This document shows, in pieces, positions 51,789 to 62,399 of a DNA stretch of 64,000 nucleotides. Made by a program: the position numbers and the translations under genes. The notes under the pieces were generated by a model, which had not been told where the DNA came from, did no database searches, and saw nothing but the letters and a program-made list of their open reading frames with translations. The stretch is from Aliiglaciecola sp. LCG003. Lineage in GTDB: Bacteria; Pseudomonadota; Gammaproteobacteria; Enterobacterales; Alteromonadaceae. Location of the stretch: contig NZ_CP128185.1 in assembly GCF_030316135.1 (NCBI RefSeq), positions 1,240,001 to 1,304,000 of the forward strand, read 5' to 3'. Each line of letters begins with the position of its first letter. The first letter of the stretch is position 1.

Positions 51789-51814
51789 TCAATAATCTAT
51801 AGGAAGGGGGGCAG

Positions 51815-52684
51815 GTGTCGTCAAATAACCCACTGTTAATATTGCTAAAAGCTGGATTAAAACGGAACCGACGATGGGTATTTGAATCGGCGTTATTACC
51901 GCAATCTGAGCATAGTATCAGTCATTCTGTTGAGGATTTAAAAAAGGACCACATTGACCGTTATCACCAGTTAGTGAACTGGTCAGGTGAAATCGACGAG
52001 CGTGGGTTGAGCGAAACCTTGCACCCTTGTTACTTTCACCTTTTAGCATTCAAACAACACATGCAATTAATGTTGCATGAAAGCTTTCCCTTTGCCTTAT
52101 TAGGGCTGGTTCATTTAACAAATGAAATTCGGCAAAATGCACCAATAAATACGCAAGCGAAAGGGCGGTTAGTCAGTGGTTTTGGGACATTTCTACGACA
52201 CCCCAAAGGGATTAGTTTCACCATTGAAAGCCAGTTTATGCTGAATGATCAGATTGTATGGCAATCGACGAGTCAATTTCTGGCCATAGATCATTCGATC
52301 AAAAGTGCTAAGAAGGCACAAGGTGCTGACATTGACGATTTGCCTGAGGTCGCTGCGCAGTGGGTTGTTGGAGCTGATATTGGCCGCAAATATGCAAAAG
52401 TGTCAGGGGATTTTAATTTGATCCATCTAACTGACATAACAGCACGGTTGTTTGGCTTTAAACATGCAATAGCCCATGGAATGTGGAGTAAGGCTCGTTG
52501 TTTGTCGGAATTATCCGACCATCTTGCACAGCCATTCAGTTGCCAGGTCAGTTTTGTCAAACCCTTGCTACTGCCCAGTCACGTCGTGATGCATCAGCGT
52601 CAAAAGCCCAATGAAATACTGTTTAACTTAACCAATCAACGGGTCTGCGTACTTCACTTATCAGCGAGTTTAACATTTGGCTGA
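51815..52684 (+). CDS. MaoC-like hotdog-fold protein (probable acyl dehydratase/hydratase)
   Basis: Protein of 289 aa. The C-terminal domain holds the hydratase-2 motif [20 protein letters not shown] followed by [20 protein letters not shown], where Asp and His would be catalytic, although the usual D-x-N-P-I-H reads DFNLIH. The N-terminal half may be a second, degenerate hotdog. It probably acts on 3-hydroxyacyl/enoyl thioesters; the substrate is unknown. GTG start follows a strong AGGAAGGGGG. Its 3' end overlaps the convergent nadB by 31 bp. Confidence 0.8.
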   Translation: MSSNNPLLILLKAGLKRNRRWVFESALLPQSEHSISHSVEDLKKDHIDRYHQLVNWSGEIDERGLSETLHPCYFHLLAFKQHMQLMLHESFPFALLGLVHLTNEIRQNAPINTQAKGRLVSGFGTFLRHPKGISFTIESQFMLNDQIVWQSTSQFLAIDHSIKSAKKAQGADIDDLPEVAAQWVVGADIGRKYAKVSGDFNLIHLTDITARLFGFKHAIAHGMWSKARCLSELSDHLAQPFSCQVSFVKPLLLPSHVVMHQRQKPNEILFNLTNQRVCVLHLSASLTFG

Positions 52685-54273
52685 CGACCTGGTATCACAG
52701 TCACTTGTGGATTTTCTAAACTATCAGGGTAATCAAGGGTGTAGTGTAATCCGCGACTTTCTTTGCGCTGCATGGCACACAATACAATTAATTCGGCCAC
52801 GGCCACTAGGTTACGTAATTCGAGTAAATTGTTACTGACTCTAAAATTGGCGTAATAGTCATGAATTTCCAATTTGAGCAATTCGATTCTGCGCAATGCT
52901 CGCTCCAAGCGTTTTGTGGTGCGAACAATGCCCACGTAGTCCCACATAAATAATCTGAGTTCGTGCCAGTTATGCTGAATCACAACCTCTTCATCGGAAT
53001 TGCCGACTTGGCTTTCATCCCATGCGGGAATGCTTTGTTCAAAATGAGCTTTATCGGCGTTATCGATAATATGCTGAGCAGCGGAATGGGCAAATACAAC
53101 GCATTCTAATAAAGAGTTACTGGCCATCCGATTTGCGCCGTGCAAACCCGTGTAAGCCACTTCGCCAATGGCATATAAATTGTCTATGTCAGTCTTGGCA
53201 TTAAAGTCTGTTTTGACCCCACCGCAGGTATAATGTGCAGCTGGCACTACCGGGATCGGTTGCCGAGTGATGTCAATTCCCAATGTTCGACATTTGCTAT
53301 AGATATTTGGAAAGTGCTTAACAATGAAGTCTGTGGATTTATGGCTGATATCCAAATACATGCAATCGGCTCCCAAGCGCTTCATTTCGAAATCTATCGC
53401 GCGGGCAACTATATCTCTGGGGGCTAGATCGCCACGGTGATCAAATTTATGCATGAATTTAGTGCCATCTGCGTGACATAAAAAGGCGCCTTCGCCGCGC
53501 AATGCTTCTGAGATCAAAAAGTTCTTCGCTTCAGGATGAAATAGGCAAGTGGGGTGAAATTGATTAAATTCCATATTGGCAATGGAACAACCCGCGCGCC
53601 ACGCCATGGCAATGCCATCACCACTAGACACGTCTGGATTGGAGGTATATTGATACACCTTACTGGCACCGCCGGTGGCTAGTGCGGTAAATCGGCTGCG
53701 GATAACCTCAACATGTTCAAGTTTACGATTCCATACATAAGCCCCTAAACACTGATTTTTAGCACTTTCATGCTTAATCAGGTCAATGGCATTGTAGCGT
53801 TCAAATAAATGAATATTCGGATGTTGTTGTACTGCTTCTTGCAAAGTCGTTTGAACCGCCTGTCCGGTTGCATCGGCTGCGTGTAAAATTCGTCTATGGC
53901 TGTGACCGCCTTCACGGGTCAGATGAAAGCGGTTGTTACCTTGCGCATCTTTTTCTTGATCAAAGGGCACGCCGAAATTAATTAACCACTGCAAGCAACT
54001 CTTAGCTTGGGTCGCGGTATACCGTACGGCTTCTTCGTCACACAATCCTGCGCCTGCTTCAAGGGTATCTAATACATGAGATTCAATCGAGTCATCTTCA
54101 TCGAATACAGCCGCTATACCGCCTTGCGCATAGCGGGTTGAGCCTTCCGACAAAGTGCTCTTGCTCAGTACTATTACGTTGAATTGTTCGGCTAATTTCA
54201 AAGCGAGACTAAGACCAGCTGCGCCGCTTCCAATAATTAACACGTCACAGCGATGTTCAACAGTAGAGCTCAT
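52654..54273 (-). CDS. nadB: L-aspartate oxidase
   Basis: FAD enzyme of 539 aa that oxidises L-aspartate to iminoaspartate, the first step of de novo NAD synthesis. N-terminal FAD-binding [40 protein letters not shown]; the active-site Arg region is [28 protein letters not shown] and [15 protein letters not shown] are conserved, and [20 protein letters not shown] closes the FAD site. I use the ATG at 54,273; one 69 nt upstream would prepend non-homologous residues. It is divergent from rpoE, a common gammaproteobacterial arrangement. Confidence 0.95.
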   Translation of the reverse strand: MSSTVEHRCDVLIIGSGAAGLSLALKLAEQFNVIVLSKSTLSEGSTRYAQGGIAAVFDEDDSIESHVLDTLEAGAGLCDEEAVRYTATQAKSCLQWLINFGVPFDQEKDAQGNNRFHLTREGGHSHRRILHAADATGQAVQTTLQEAVQQHPNIHLFERYNAIDLIKHESAKNQCLGAYVWNRKLEHVEVIRSRFTALATGGASKVYQYTSNPDVSSGDGIAMAWRAGCSIANMEFNQFHPTCLFHPEAKNFLISEALRGEGAFLCHADGTKFMHKFDHRGDLAPRDIVARAIDFEMKRLGADCMYLDISHKSTDFIVKHFPNIYSKCRTLGIDITRQPIPVVPAAHYTCGGVKTDFNAKTDIDNLYAIGEVAYTGLHGANRMASNSLLECVVFAHSAAQHIIDNADKAHFEQSIPAWDESQVGNSDEEVVIQHNWHELRLFMWDYVGIVRTTKRLERALRRIELLKLEIHDYYANFRVSNNLLELRNLVAVAELIVLCAMQRKESRGLHYTLDYPDSLENPQVTVIPGRQPNVKLADK

Positions 54274-54381
54274 AGAGTACAATACCCGAATGTGGTTGTT
54301 TGAATTGGCAATACTAATGGAATTGAAGGCGTGTGAAAACAAGCCTTTGTTGGTTAATCTGAGATTAATTCAAATTAAATC

Positions 54382-54408
54382 GAACTTAATTATAAATGTG
54401 CAGTCTAC
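54382..54408 (+). promoter_or_regulatory. Candidate sigma-E autoregulatory promoter of rpoE
   Basis: GAACTT (54,382-54,387), a 16-bp spacer, then TCTAC (54,404-54,408). This resembles the sigma-E consensus GGAACTT-N16-TCTAA/TCAAA, with one mismatch at each element. It lies 53 bp upstream of the rpoE start, where an autoregulated promoter is expected from E. coli. Consensus match only. Confidence 0.5.
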
Positions 54409-54460
54409 TTATGTGCTTGCATGAGCCGTAGAAGTATATGTTTTAGGAGAGAAGGCTCGA

Positions 54461-55039
54461 ATGAGCGAGCAGTTAACAGATCAGCAAATCGTTGAAAAAG
54501 TTCAGCGTGGAGATAAAAACGCGTTTGGTTTGTTGGTCACCAAGTACCAGCATAAAGTTGCGCATCTGGTCTCTCGTTATGTGAAGAATTCAGGTGATGT
54601 AGCAGATGTTACCCAGGAAGCGTTTATTAAAGCGTACCGGGCATTGCCAAACTTTAGAGGCGAGAGTGCGTTTTACACTTGGTTATACCGAATAGCGGTA
54701 AACAGTGCAAAAAACTACTTGGTTTCGCAGAGCCGAAAGCCGCCAGCCAGTGATGTTGATGCGGAAGATGCAGATTTTTATGACGGAAGTGATGCGTTAA
54801 AGGAACAAAACTCTCCTGAACGCAGTCTCATGTCTGACGAGTTAGAAAAAGTGCTGTTTGATGCACTAGATAAATTACCCGAAGACTTGCGCATGGCGAT
54901 CACGCTGCGCGAATTAGAAGGATTAAGTTATGAAGATATTGCGAATGTAATGGACTGTCCTGTTGGTACAGTACGGTCAAGAATATTCAGAGCGCGGGAA
55001 GCTATCGATAAGGTGCTCAACCCGTTGCTACAAAGATAG
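54461..55039 (+). CDS. rpoE: RNA polymerase sigma factor RpoE (ECF, envelope stress)
   Basis: ECF sigma factor of 192 aa. Region 2 (about 10-90): NAFGLLVTKYQHKVAHLVSR, DVADVTQEAFIKAYRALPNF, FYTWLYRIAVNSAKNYLV. Region 4 (about 130-185): LPEDLRMAITLRELEGLSYE and VMDCPVGTVRSRIFRAREAI. It directs transcription of outer-membrane-protein quality-control genes and is held inactive by RseA, encoded next. A strong AGGAGAGAAGG ribosome site precedes the ATG. Confidence 0.96.
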   Translation: MSEQLTDQQIVEKVQRGDKNAFGLLVTKYQHKVAHLVSRYVKNSGDVADVTQEAFIKAYRALPNFRGESAFYTWLYRIAVNSAKNYLVSQSRKPPASDVDAEDADFYDGSDALKEQNSPERSLMSDELEKVLFDALDKLPEDLRMAITLRELEGLSYEDIANVMDCPVGTVRSRIFRAREAIDKVLNPLLQR

Positions 55040-55091
55040 ATGACATTTTTAAGTAAATGTTGAGAAATTAGCGTTAATTCAGGAATCCTAT

Positions 55092-55718
55092 ATGACGCAC
55101 AAGCATGAAAATCTGTCAGCATTTGTTGATGGTGAAACGCAAGACGACAAGATAGTCGCCTCATTGGTGAGTGATGTGGAAATGTCTGCTAAATGGCAAC
55201 GTTACCATCTTATTCGTCAAGGATTGCGTAAGGAAATGCCCCAGAACGCTGATTTTGATATTAGCGCTTCTATCGCTCTTGCGTTAGAGAATGAGCCGGC
55301 AATTTTGGCACCTAAACGTACATGGCGCGATCTGCCAGTTGTCAGTAACGTGGTTCCATTGATGCGTTCCAGCGGTCAGTTAGCTATTGCCGCATCAGTT
55401 GCAGTCGCTGTGGTAATTGGTGTTCAACAGTTCAATGAGCAACCGGAGCAGCAAATATTTAATCCAGCCCCTGCATCTTTATTTGGTATTCAGGGCGGTT
55501 TGTCGCCAGTTAGTCTTGAATTAGAAGAGACCCGTGCATTACCCAGTGTAAGTGTGCGTGATCAACAGCGCCGAATTAATGCTTACTTTAACGATCATAT
55601 GGAACAGGTGTTATTGAAAGACAGCCAACGTTTTTTGCCCGACCAAAGCGCTGAAGTAACTGAATCCATCAATGGTCAACCTGAAGTAAGTCAAGAACGT
55701 GAGAACCTCCCTGAGTAA
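55092..55718 (+). CDS. rseA: Anti-sigma-E factor RseA
   Basis: Protein of 208 aa. The N-terminal cytoplasmic domain (about 1-90; ENLSAFVDGE, AKWQRYHLIRQGLRKEMP) binds RpoE. A single membrane helix (about 96-113, QLAIAASVAVAVVIGVQ) follows, then a periplasmic tail that binds RseB and is cut by DegS and RseP under stress. The tail (RRINAYFNDHMEQVLLKDSQ) is typical. It overlaps rseB by 20 nt. Confidence 0.93.
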   Translation: MTHKHENLSAFVDGETQDDKIVASLVSDVEMSAKWQRYHLIRQGLRKEMPQNADFDISASIALALENEPAILAPKRTWRDLPVVSNVVPLMRSSGQLAIAASVAVAVVIGVQQFNEQPEQQIFNPAPASLFGIQGGLSPVSLELEETRALPSVSVRDQQRRINAYFNDHMEQVLLKDSQRFLPDQSAEVTESINGQPEVSQERENLPE

Positions 55719-56694
55719 TTTTTTCTCCTCTTTCCGGTGTTTTCGCACCGGAATTGTTATTTTATGTGTAGTTAGTTTAACTGCCCACAGTCAAGATATT
55801 GCAGAGCAAGATCTGTCAGTGGAGTCTTGGCTCAACAAAATGTCTGATTCGCAGAAAAGCCTGAACTACAAAGTATCCTTTATCCAAACCAAAAGTGGCA
55901 GCGATCCACAACCCTACGTTTGGCGACATGCTGTTAGCCAAGACGGGATCGAAATGGAACAATTGGATCATTTAAATGGACCCGGCCGTGAAGTGATTCG
56001 AATTGGCAATAAGGTCAGTTATTTTGAATCTCATCGCCCAGCTTACAGTCTAGCTTCTGGCTATATATTAGGACCCTTGCCTCATCATCTATTAGCAGCG
56101 CCTATTTCGCTAATGGGCATTTATGATTTTGTGGTGGTTGGTAAAAGCCGTATCTCGGGCCGAGCGGCGCAGCAAATTAGAATGTTAAGTAAAGATAAGA
56201 GTCGTTTTGGTTACAATCTTTGGCTGGACCAAACCACCGCTCTTCCATTGAAAATTAGTATGATTGATTTTGATGGTCAAAAAATAGAGCAAATTCAAGT
56301 GACTGAACTTGAAGTGACAGAGCAGCCTGATGAGTACTTTACTCGCATCCAAGACGTACCATTGCCAGATATTATTCAGTTACCTAAGCCAGCCGAGGTA
56401 GCCCAGAATTGGAAAATAAATTTCATCCCGGTTGGAATGAAACAGGTCAAGCACAGTATTCGTCAATTACCGGATAACGGTGGCCCTTTGGAATATATGA
56501 TGTTAAGTGACGGCCTAGTGGATGTGTCTATTTATTTACAACGAGCGGCCGTAGCGAAGAATGATATTTTAGCGAACTTTGGTGCCGATATTTATTACTC
56601 GAGTATCCAAGGACAAGTTTTGGTCACTGTGATAGGTAAGATCCCCGCGAATACCGCGAATGCTATTGCGTCTTCCGTATCGTTGGTGAGATAA
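55699..56694 (+). CDS. rseB: Sigma-E regulatory protein RseB
   Basis: Periplasmic protein of 331 aa that protects RseA from DegS and senses mislocalised lipopolysaccharide or lipoproteins. Signal peptide: CFRTGIVILCVVSLTAHS, cleavage near AHS-QD. The mature protein has the MucB/RseB N-terminal LolA-like domain (VESWLNKMSDSQKSLNYKVS, MEQLDHLNGPGREVIRIGNK) and the C-terminal domain (HSIRQLPDNGGPLEYMMLSD). GTG start lies within rseA, so translation is coupled; rseC begins 1 nt after its stop. Confidence 0.93.
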   Translation: MRTSLSNFFSSFRCFRTGIVILCVVSLTAHSQDIAEQDLSVESWLNKMSDSQKSLNYKVSFIQTKSGSDPQPYVWRHAVSQDGIEMEQLDHLNGPGREVIRIGNKVSYFESHRPAYSLASGYILGPLPHHLLAAPISLMGIYDFVVVGKSRISGRAAQQIRMLSKDKSRFGYNLWLDQTTALPLKISMIDFDGQKIEQIQVTELEVTEQPDEYFTRIQDVPLPDIIQLPKPAEVAQNWKINFIPVGMKQVKHSIRQLPDNGGPLEYMMLSDGLVDVSIYLQRAAVAKNDILANFGADIYYSSIQGQVLVTVIGKIPANTANAIASSVSLVR

Positions 56695-56695
56695 C

Positions 56696-57172
56696 ATGAT
56701 TGAAGAAATCGGTGTGATAACGGCAGTCGACAAAGATCATATCTGGGTTGAAACCGAAATAAAAACTACCTGTGGCTCTTGCCAAGCGCAAGATAATTGC
56801 GGCACTGGTGTGGTAGCCAAAGCGTTTGCGCCGAAAAAAGAGCGGTTAATTTTACGCTGTCATCAAGTGACTAAAGTGGGACAGCGCGTCAAACTTGGCA
56901 TTGAAGAACATCAACTATTGGGTGCATCGGCATTGGTCTATTTATTACCTTTGATAGTGATGCTCCTAGCCGCATTAGGCAGCCAAGCGTTATTACCTCA
57001 ATTTGAACTTACCAGTGAGTTGTGGGTGATTGGATTTACCTTTGTGGCAACCTTTCTTGCCTTTATGTGGGTCAAAAGCCGAGCCAATCAAGATCCTGAA
57101 CATAAGTTTCAACCCAAATTACTGGCGATACTCCCAGCTGAAGACGATCTGATCCCAGTCAAACACAGCTAA
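56696..57172 (+). CDS. rseC: SoxR-reducing/sigma-E regulatory membrane protein RseC
   Basis: Protein of 158 aa of the RseC/MucC family. An N-terminal Cys cluster (TCGSCQAQDNCGTG, Cys26/29/35) is followed by two membrane helices (about 76-94 and 106-124) and a polar C-terminus. In E. coli RseC has a minor role in sigma-E control and is linked to SoxR reduction and thiamine synthesis. It is the last gene of the rpoE-rseABC operon; 235 bp separate it from lepA. Confidence 0.9.
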   Translation: MIEEIGVITAVDKDHIWVETEIKTTCGSCQAQDNCGTGVVAKAFAPKKERLILRCHQVTKVGQRVKLGIEEHQLLGASALVYLLPLIVMLLAALGSQALLPQFELTSELWVIGFTFVATFLAFMWVKSRANQDPEHKFQPKLLAILPAEDDLIPVKHS

Positions 57173-57258
57173 CAGAGTTAGTCACTATGGGAACACCGCG
57201 CCTGATTAGAGTGCCAACGGGCCAGAATAACCGCTTAATCGTAAAAAATACTCAATGA

Positions 57259-57286
57259 TTGTCAATCAAACTGGCTTATGTATAGA
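57259..57286 (+). promoter_or_regulatory. Candidate sigma-70 promoter for lepA
   Basis: TTGTCA (57,259-57,264), 16-bp spacer, TATAGA (57,281-57,286), about 120 bp before the lepA start. A leader of this length would include a small hairpin, TGTCTCA/TGAGACA, at 57,350-57,374. Confidence 0.4.
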
Positions 57287-57407
57287 ACAATATCGCATTG
57301 TGGCCAATAACACTGTAAAATCCCCGCAAATTTATATTTGACTTGTCCTTGTCTCAGCAGCAGTAATTGAGACATCGGACCTTGCTGTAGGTACCAATCA
57401 AATTACT

Positions 57408-59204
57408 ATGCAACATAAGCACATTCGGAACTTCTCAATCATTGCCCATATCGATCATGGTAAGTCGACCTTGTCAGATCGCCTCATTCAACATTGTGGT
57501 GGCTTGACCTCCCGTGAAATGTCTGAACAGGTATTGGACTCCATGGATATCGAGCGCGAGCGTGGTATTACCATTAAAGCGCAAAGTGTAACCCTGAATT
57601 ACACCGCAAAAAATGGCGAAACCTACCAGTTAAACTTCATTGATACGCCAGGCCACGTAGATTTTACTTACGAAGTGTCTCGCTCGCTAGCCGCTTGTGA
57701 AGGAGCATTGCTGGTGGTTGATGCTGGTCAGGGAGTAGAAGCGCAAACACTGGCCAATTGTTACACAGCAATTGATTTGGACATGGAAGTGGTGCCGATC
57801 CTAAATAAAATTGACTTACCTCAGGCTGATCCAGACCGTGTTGCAGAAGAAATCGAAGACATAGTTGGCATAGATGCAGTTGACGCGGTGCGCTGTTCGG
57901 CTAAAACCGGCGTGGGTATCGAAGACGTGCTAGAAGTGATTGTAAATCGCGTACCGCCACCTGAAGGTGATCCTGATGCGCCATTGAAAGCCTTGATTGT
58001 CGACTCTTGGTTTGACAACTATCAAGGTGTTGTATCCCTAGTGCGGGTGATGCAGGGTAGTTTGAACGCTAAAGACAAAATCCAAATCATGTCTAATGGT
58101 GTTGTGCATCAGGTAGATGATGTGGGTATCTTTACTCCAAAACAAACTAAAACCGGTCAGCTGAAAACCGGTGAAGTAGGTTATATCGTCGCCGGTATTA
58201 AAGAGATTCAAGGTGCCCCGGTGGGAGATACTATCACGCTGGCGAAAGCGCCGGCTGATAAAGCTCTTCCTGGTTTCCAAAAAATCAAACCACAGGTTTA
58301 TGCTGGCTTGTTTCCGGTTAGTTCTGATGAATACGAAGACTTCCGAGATGCCTTGGCGAAGCTAACCCTAAATGATGCTTCATTATTTTATGAGCCAGAA
58401 AGCTCATCAGCACTAGGTTTTGGGTTCCGTATTGGATTCCTTGGCATGTTGCACATGGAAATCATCCAGGAACGATTAGAGCGTGAATACGATTTAGATC
58501 TGATCACTACCGCTCCAACGGTAGTGTATGAAGTGGTAACCACCAAAGGTGAAACCCTTAAAGTCGATAATCCATCCAAATTGCCACCTATCAATGATAT
58601 CGAAGAAATTCGGGAACCTATTGTAGAAGCGCATATTTTGGTGCCTCAGGAATATCTTGGTAATGTCATCACATTATGTATCGAAAAACGTGGTGTGCAG
58701 ACCAACATGACCTATCACGGTAAACAAGTAGCGGTTACATACGAGCTGCCAATGGCAGAAGTGGTAATGGACTTCTTCGACCGATTGAAATCAACCAGCC
58801 GTGGCTTCGCGTCACTGGATTATAATTTTATTAAATTCAATCCAGCAGACATGGTGCGTTTGGACATCCTGATCAATGGAGAGCGAGTGGATGCCTTGGC
58901 TGTTATCACCCACAAAGATCATTCTCAAAGTCGTGGACGTGAATTGGTCGAAAAACTACGTGAACTCATCCCAAGACAGATGTTTGATATTGCCATACAG
59001 GCCTCGATTGGTAATCATGTTGTGGCGCGCAGTACCGTTAAGCAGTTGCGTAAAAATGTTATCGCCAAGTGTTATGGCGGTGATGTAAGCCGTAAGAAAA
59101 AGTTATTGCAGAAGCAAAAAGCAGGGAAAAAACGCATGAAGCAAGTGGGTAATGTGGAATTACCTCAGGATGCATTTTTAGCAGTACTCAAGGTAGGAAA
59201 ATAA
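57408..59204 (+). CDS. lepA: Elongation factor 4 (LepA)
   Basis: Translational GTPase of 598 aa that acts on the ribosome, aiding initiation or biogenesis and back-translocation in vitro. G-domain motifs: [16 protein letters not shown] (G1), RGITIKAQ (G2), DTPGHVDF (G3), NKIDLP (G4). EF-G-like domains follow, and the LepA-specific C-terminal domain ends with [20 protein letters not shown]. Length matches the E. coli protein (599 aa). lepB begins at the next base after its stop. Confidence 0.97.
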   Translation: MQHKHIRNFSIIAHIDHGKSTLSDRLIQHCGGLTSREMSEQVLDSMDIERERGITIKAQSVTLNYTAKNGETYQLNFIDTPGHVDFTYEVSRSLAACEGALLVVDAGQGVEAQTLANCYTAIDLDMEVVPILNKIDLPQADPDRVAEEIEDIVGIDAVDAVRCSAKTGVGIEDVLEVIVNRVPPPEGDPDAPLKALIVDSWFDNYQGVVSLVRVMQGSLNAKDKIQIMSNGVVHQVDDVGIFTPKQTKTGQLKTGEVGYIVAGIKEIQGAPVGDTITLAKAPADKALPGFQKIKPQVYAGLFPVSSDEYEDFRDALAKLTLNDASLFYEPESSSALGFGFRIGFLGMLHMEIIQERLEREYDLDLITTAPTVVYEVVTTKGETLKVDNPSKLPPINDIEEIREPIVEAHILVPQEYLGNVITLCIEKRGVQTNMTYHGKQVAVTYELPMAEVVMDFFDRLKSTSRGFASLDYNFIKFNPADMVRLDILINGERVDALAVITHKDHSQSRGRELVEKLRELIPRQMFDIAIQASIGNHVVARSTVKQLRKNVIAKCYGGDVSRKKKLLQKQKAGKKRMKQVGNVELPQDAFLAVLKVGK

Positions 59205-60107
59205 ATGGCAAATTACTTTTCAATTTTTTTGGTGGTTTTGACGGTAGTGTCAGGCCTGATTTGGCTGATAGATGCCAAAATATTCGCGCCAAAGCGCCGT
59301 GATAAATTTGCCCTTGCAAACGGCGGTCAACCTTTGGCTAAAGGAACTGAATTGCCGCTTCCTTATGTGGTCGATACCGCTCAGCAAATTTTCCCGGTGA
59401 TCGCATTTGTGTTGATATTACGCTCATTCCTGTATGAGCCGTTTCAAATCCCTTCAGGTTCGATGATGCCGACTCTGCTAGTTGGGGATTTTATCTTGGT
59501 TGAAAAATTCTCTTATGGTTTGAAAGACCCTGTCGCCCGTTATAAATTTATAGAGACAGGTGCACCTGAACGCGGTGACGTGGTTGTGTTTAAATTTCCT
59601 GATGACCCTAGCCTAGATTACATTAAACGTGTGATTGGTCTGCCCGGTGATACCATCACATATTCCGGCAAAGAGCTATTCATCAAACCAGCCTGTACGG
59701 ATGGCCAAACTTGCCCGCAGGAATACAAAGTAGAGCGTGAATTTATAGGTCAATATGTTCATCAAGGTCGCAAAACTGCAATAAATGAATTTTCAGAGCA
59801 GATGGGAGAGGTCAATCACAAGATATTGAATTATCCTCGAAAAGTAGATGACATAACTCGTTACCATCCTCAGGCGAATACCAAAATAAATGAATGGATT
59901 GTGCCTCAAGGTCATTACTTTGTGATGGGTGATAACCGAGACAACAGTGAAGATGGTCGCTTCTGGGGTTTTGTACCAGATGAAAATTTGGTTGGCAAAG
60001 CTGTCGCCATTTGGATCAGTTTTGAATTTGAACGTTCAGCCGATAGCATATTACCCGGCTGGATCCCAACAGGTGTTCGCTTCGGGCGCGTAGGTGGCAT
60101 TGAATAA
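59205..60107 (+). CDS. lepB: Signal peptidase I
   Basis: Inner-membrane serine protease of 300 aa that removes signal peptides from Sec/Tat exported proteins. Two membrane segments (about 4-22 and 62-78). The catalytic Ser86 lies in IPSGSMMPTLLVGDF and the general base Lys141 in DYIKRVIGLPGD; the conserved FVMGDNRDNSEDGRFWGFVP follows. It is adjacent to lepA and rnc with no spacer, the standard lep-rnc-era order. Confidence 0.96.
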   Translation: MANYFSIFLVVLTVVSGLIWLIDAKIFAPKRRDKFALANGGQPLAKGTELPLPYVVDTAQQIFPVIAFVLILRSFLYEPFQIPSGSMMPTLLVGDFILVEKFSYGLKDPVARYKFIETGAPERGDVVVFKFPDDPSLDYIKRVIGLPGDTITYSGKELFIKPACTDGQTCPQEYKVEREFIGQYVHQGRKTAINEFSEQMGEVNHKILNYPRKVDDITRYHPQANTKINEWIVPQGHYFVMGDNRDNSEDGRFWGFVPDENLVGKAVAIWISFEFERSADSILPGWIPTGVRFGRVGGIE

Positions 60108-60794
60108 ATGATCGCTGATTTTAAATATACTGCTTTATACAAGCGAATTGGTTATCAATTCAAAGATGCTGCGAATCTTACATTAGCGCTGACGCACCGT
60201 AGTTTTCAAAAACAACATAATGAACGGCTCGAGTATTTGGGCGATGCAGTACTTGGAATGATTATCGCAGAAGAGTTGTTCAAGCGCTTTCCGCAACAAC
60301 CTGAAGGTAAACTAACGCGCATGCGCTCGACGCTGGTAAAAGGCGAAACGCTAGCGGTAATGGGCCGAGAATTCGAGTTAGGTGATGTGCTGCAATTGGG
60401 TTCTGGCGAGCTCAAAAGTGGTGGATTCCGTCGCAGTTCAATTTTGGCCGACGCAGTTGAAGCTATCATAGGCGCGATTTATCTAGAGTCCGGCTATGAA
60501 GTGTGTCAAAAACTCATCTTGAATTGGTTTCAAAGTCGAATTAATGATTTGGATCCCGGGGCTCACCCGAAAGACAATAAAACTCAGTTGCAAGAATTCC
60601 TGCAGGGTCGACAATTACCCTTACCGGAATACACCGTGCGTGAAATACAAGGTAAAGACCATGATCAATTGTTCGTGGTTGAATGTTCTGTAACAAATTT
60701 AGCGGACGTTGTGTTGGGCACTGGTAGCTCGCGACGCAAGGCTGAACAACAAGCAGCAAAATCTGCTTTGGAGATACTCAATGACGCAAACTAA
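60108..60794 (+). CDS. rnc: Ribonuclease III
   Basis: Double-strand-specific endonuclease of 228 aa for rRNA and mRNA processing. The catalytic signature is [40 protein letters not shown] carries the second acidic site. The dsRNA-binding domain (about 155-225) includes [18 protein letters not shown] and [20 protein letters not shown]. It starts directly after the lepB stop and overlaps era by 14 nt. Confidence 0.96.
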   Translation: MIADFKYTALYKRIGYQFKDAANLTLALTHRSFQKQHNERLEYLGDAVLGMIIAEELFKRFPQQPEGKLTRMRSTLVKGETLAVMGREFELGDVLQLGSGELKSGGFRRSSILADAVEAIIGAIYLESGYEVCQKLILNWFQSRINDLDPGAHPKDNKTQLQEFLQGRQLPLPEYTVREIQGKDHDQLFVVECSVTNLADVVLGTGSSRRKAEQQAAKSALEILNDAN

Positions 60795-61686
60795 TACGTT
60801 TTGCGGCATGGTTGCGATTGTTGGCCGACCCAATGTCGGAAAATCAACCTTGTTAAATAAACTTTTAGGCCAGAAAGTCAGTATAACCTCACGTAAGCCG
60901 CAAACCACCCGCCATCGGATCATGGGGATTGATACCGAAGGTGATCATCAAGCTATCTTTGTCGATACACCAGGACTGCACGTCGAAGAAAAGCGTGCGA
61001 TAAATCGATTAATGAATCGAGCCGCGTCCAGCTCTCTGGCGGAAGTAGGCTTGATCCTATTTTTGGTTGAAGGGACGAAGTGGACTGAAGATGACCAAAT
61101 GGTATTGGGTAAAGTAAAACAATCCGGATTACCCTGTTGGCTAATAGTCAATAAGAGTGACAACGTAAAAGACAAGACCGACCTGATGACCCATTTACAA
61201 TGGTTGCAGGAACAACATGATTTTGAAAAAATTATGCCTATTTCGGCTAAGCTAGGGCGTAATGTCGACGAATTACGCGATTTGGTGCATGCGAGCCTAC
61301 CGGAAAGTGAGTTTTACTTCCCAGAAGATTATATCACTGACCGTTCGAGTCGTTTTATGGCAGCCGAGATAGTGCGTGAAAAGTTAATGCGCTTTACCGG
61401 TGATGAATTACCCTATTCAGTAACGGTTGAAATCGAACAGTTCTTGATGGCCGACAATGGTGTGTATCGTATCAACGGGTTGATCTTGGTAGAGCGAGAA
61501 ACTCAAAAACGTATGGTAATAGGTAAGGGCGGGCAACGCCTGAAAACTATCGGTGCTGAAGCACGTAAAGACATGGAAAACCTTTTTGACAACAAAGTCT
61601 TTTTGGAGTTGTGGGTGAAAGTGAAGTCAGGCTGGGCAGATGACGAACGAGCGTTAAGAAGTCTCGGCTACGGTGATAATTACTAG
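60781..61686 (+). CDS. era: GTPase Era
   Basis: GTPase of 301 aa needed for 16S rRNA processing and 30S maturation. G1 [17 protein letters not shown]3 DTPGLH, G4 NKSDN. The C-terminal KH domain has [20 protein letters not shown] and [20 protein letters not shown]. The ATG at 60,781 is used; it overlaps rnc by 14 nt. In many relatives recO and pdxJ follow era; here pdxH follows instead. Confidence 0.96.
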   Translation: MTQTNTFCGMVAIVGRPNVGKSTLLNKLLGQKVSITSRKPQTTRHRIMGIDTEGDHQAIFVDTPGLHVEEKRAINRLMNRAASSSLAEVGLILFLVEGTKWTEDDQMVLGKVKQSGLPCWLIVNKSDNVKDKTDLMTHLQWLQEQHDFEKIMPISAKLGRNVDELRDLVHASLPESEFYFPEDYITDRSSRFMAAEIVREKLMRFTGDELPYSVTVEIEQFLMADNGVYRINGLILVERETQKRMVIGKGGQRLKTIGAEARKDMENLFDNKVFLELWVKVKSGWADDERALRSLGYGDNY

Positions 61687-61702
61687 CAACTAAGGCACAC
61701 AA

Positions 61703-62365
61703 ATGAAAAATCTTCAGGATCTAAGACGCGATTATAATTTAGCTGAACTGCGCAGAGAAGATTTAGAAGACAATCCTATTTGTCAGTTTGAGGAGTGGCT
61801 GAAGGTAGTGATCGATTCGGGCGCGCCTGATCCAACCGCCATGACCATTGCCACCGTATCGGCGGATGGCCAGCCATCTCAACGTATAGTGTTACTTAAA
61901 GATGTTGACCAACGTGGTTTTGTTTTTTACACCAATTTGTCTAGTCGCAAGGCTGGGGAGTTGGCACTGAATAATAAAATATCCTTACACTTCCCTTGGC
62001 ACTTCATGGAACGTCAGGTCAAGGTTTGCGGAGTGGCAGAACCTTTGGCAACTACCGAAGTGGCCGCGTATTTCTTTTCCCGTCCCAAAGAAAGTCAGCT
62101 AGCCGCTTGGGCGTCAAAACAAAGCCAGCCTATTTCTACGCGCCAGATGCTATTGGGCAAATTAGCTGAAATGAAAGAGAAATTCGCCGCTGGGGAAATC
62201 CCACTTCCTAAGTTCTGGGGAGGCTATCGTGTAGTTCCCCATGAAATTGAGTTTTGGCAGGGGGGGCAACATCGTTTACATAATCGCTTTATTTACCAGC
62301 GCGATGTGAATCAGCCTTACTTAGCAGAAGAGCAGCAGTGGCAAATTCAACGTTTGATGCCTTAA
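61703..62365 (+). CDS. pdxH: Pyridoxamine 5'-phosphate oxidase
   Basis: FMN-dependent oxidase of 220 aa that makes pyridoxal 5'-phosphate from PNP or PMP. Motifs: [69 protein letters not shown] and [20 protein letters not shown], ending [11 protein letters not shown] and IQRLMP, all diagnostic for PdxH. It lies 16 bp after era and may be part of the same transcript. Confidence 0.95.
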   Translation: MKNLQDLRRDYNLAELRREDLEDNPICQFEEWLKVVIDSGAPDPTAMTIATVSADGQPSQRIVLLKDVDQRGFVFYTNLSSRKAGELALNNKISLHFPWHFMERQVKVCGVAEPLATTEVAAYFFSRPKESQLAAWASKQSQPISTRQMLLGKLAEMKEKFAAGEIPLPKFWGGYRVVPHEIEFWQGGQHRLHNRFIYQRDVNQPYLAEEQQWQIQRLMP

Positions 62366-62399
62366 TCAGCAATCAGATTACTAGGCAAGGCCGTTCAAA

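Noticed and set aside
60709-60780. N-terminal extension of Era inside rnc
   Set aside because: Era family proteins start close to the GRPNVGKS motif; the ATG at 60,781 gives the normal 301-aa length.
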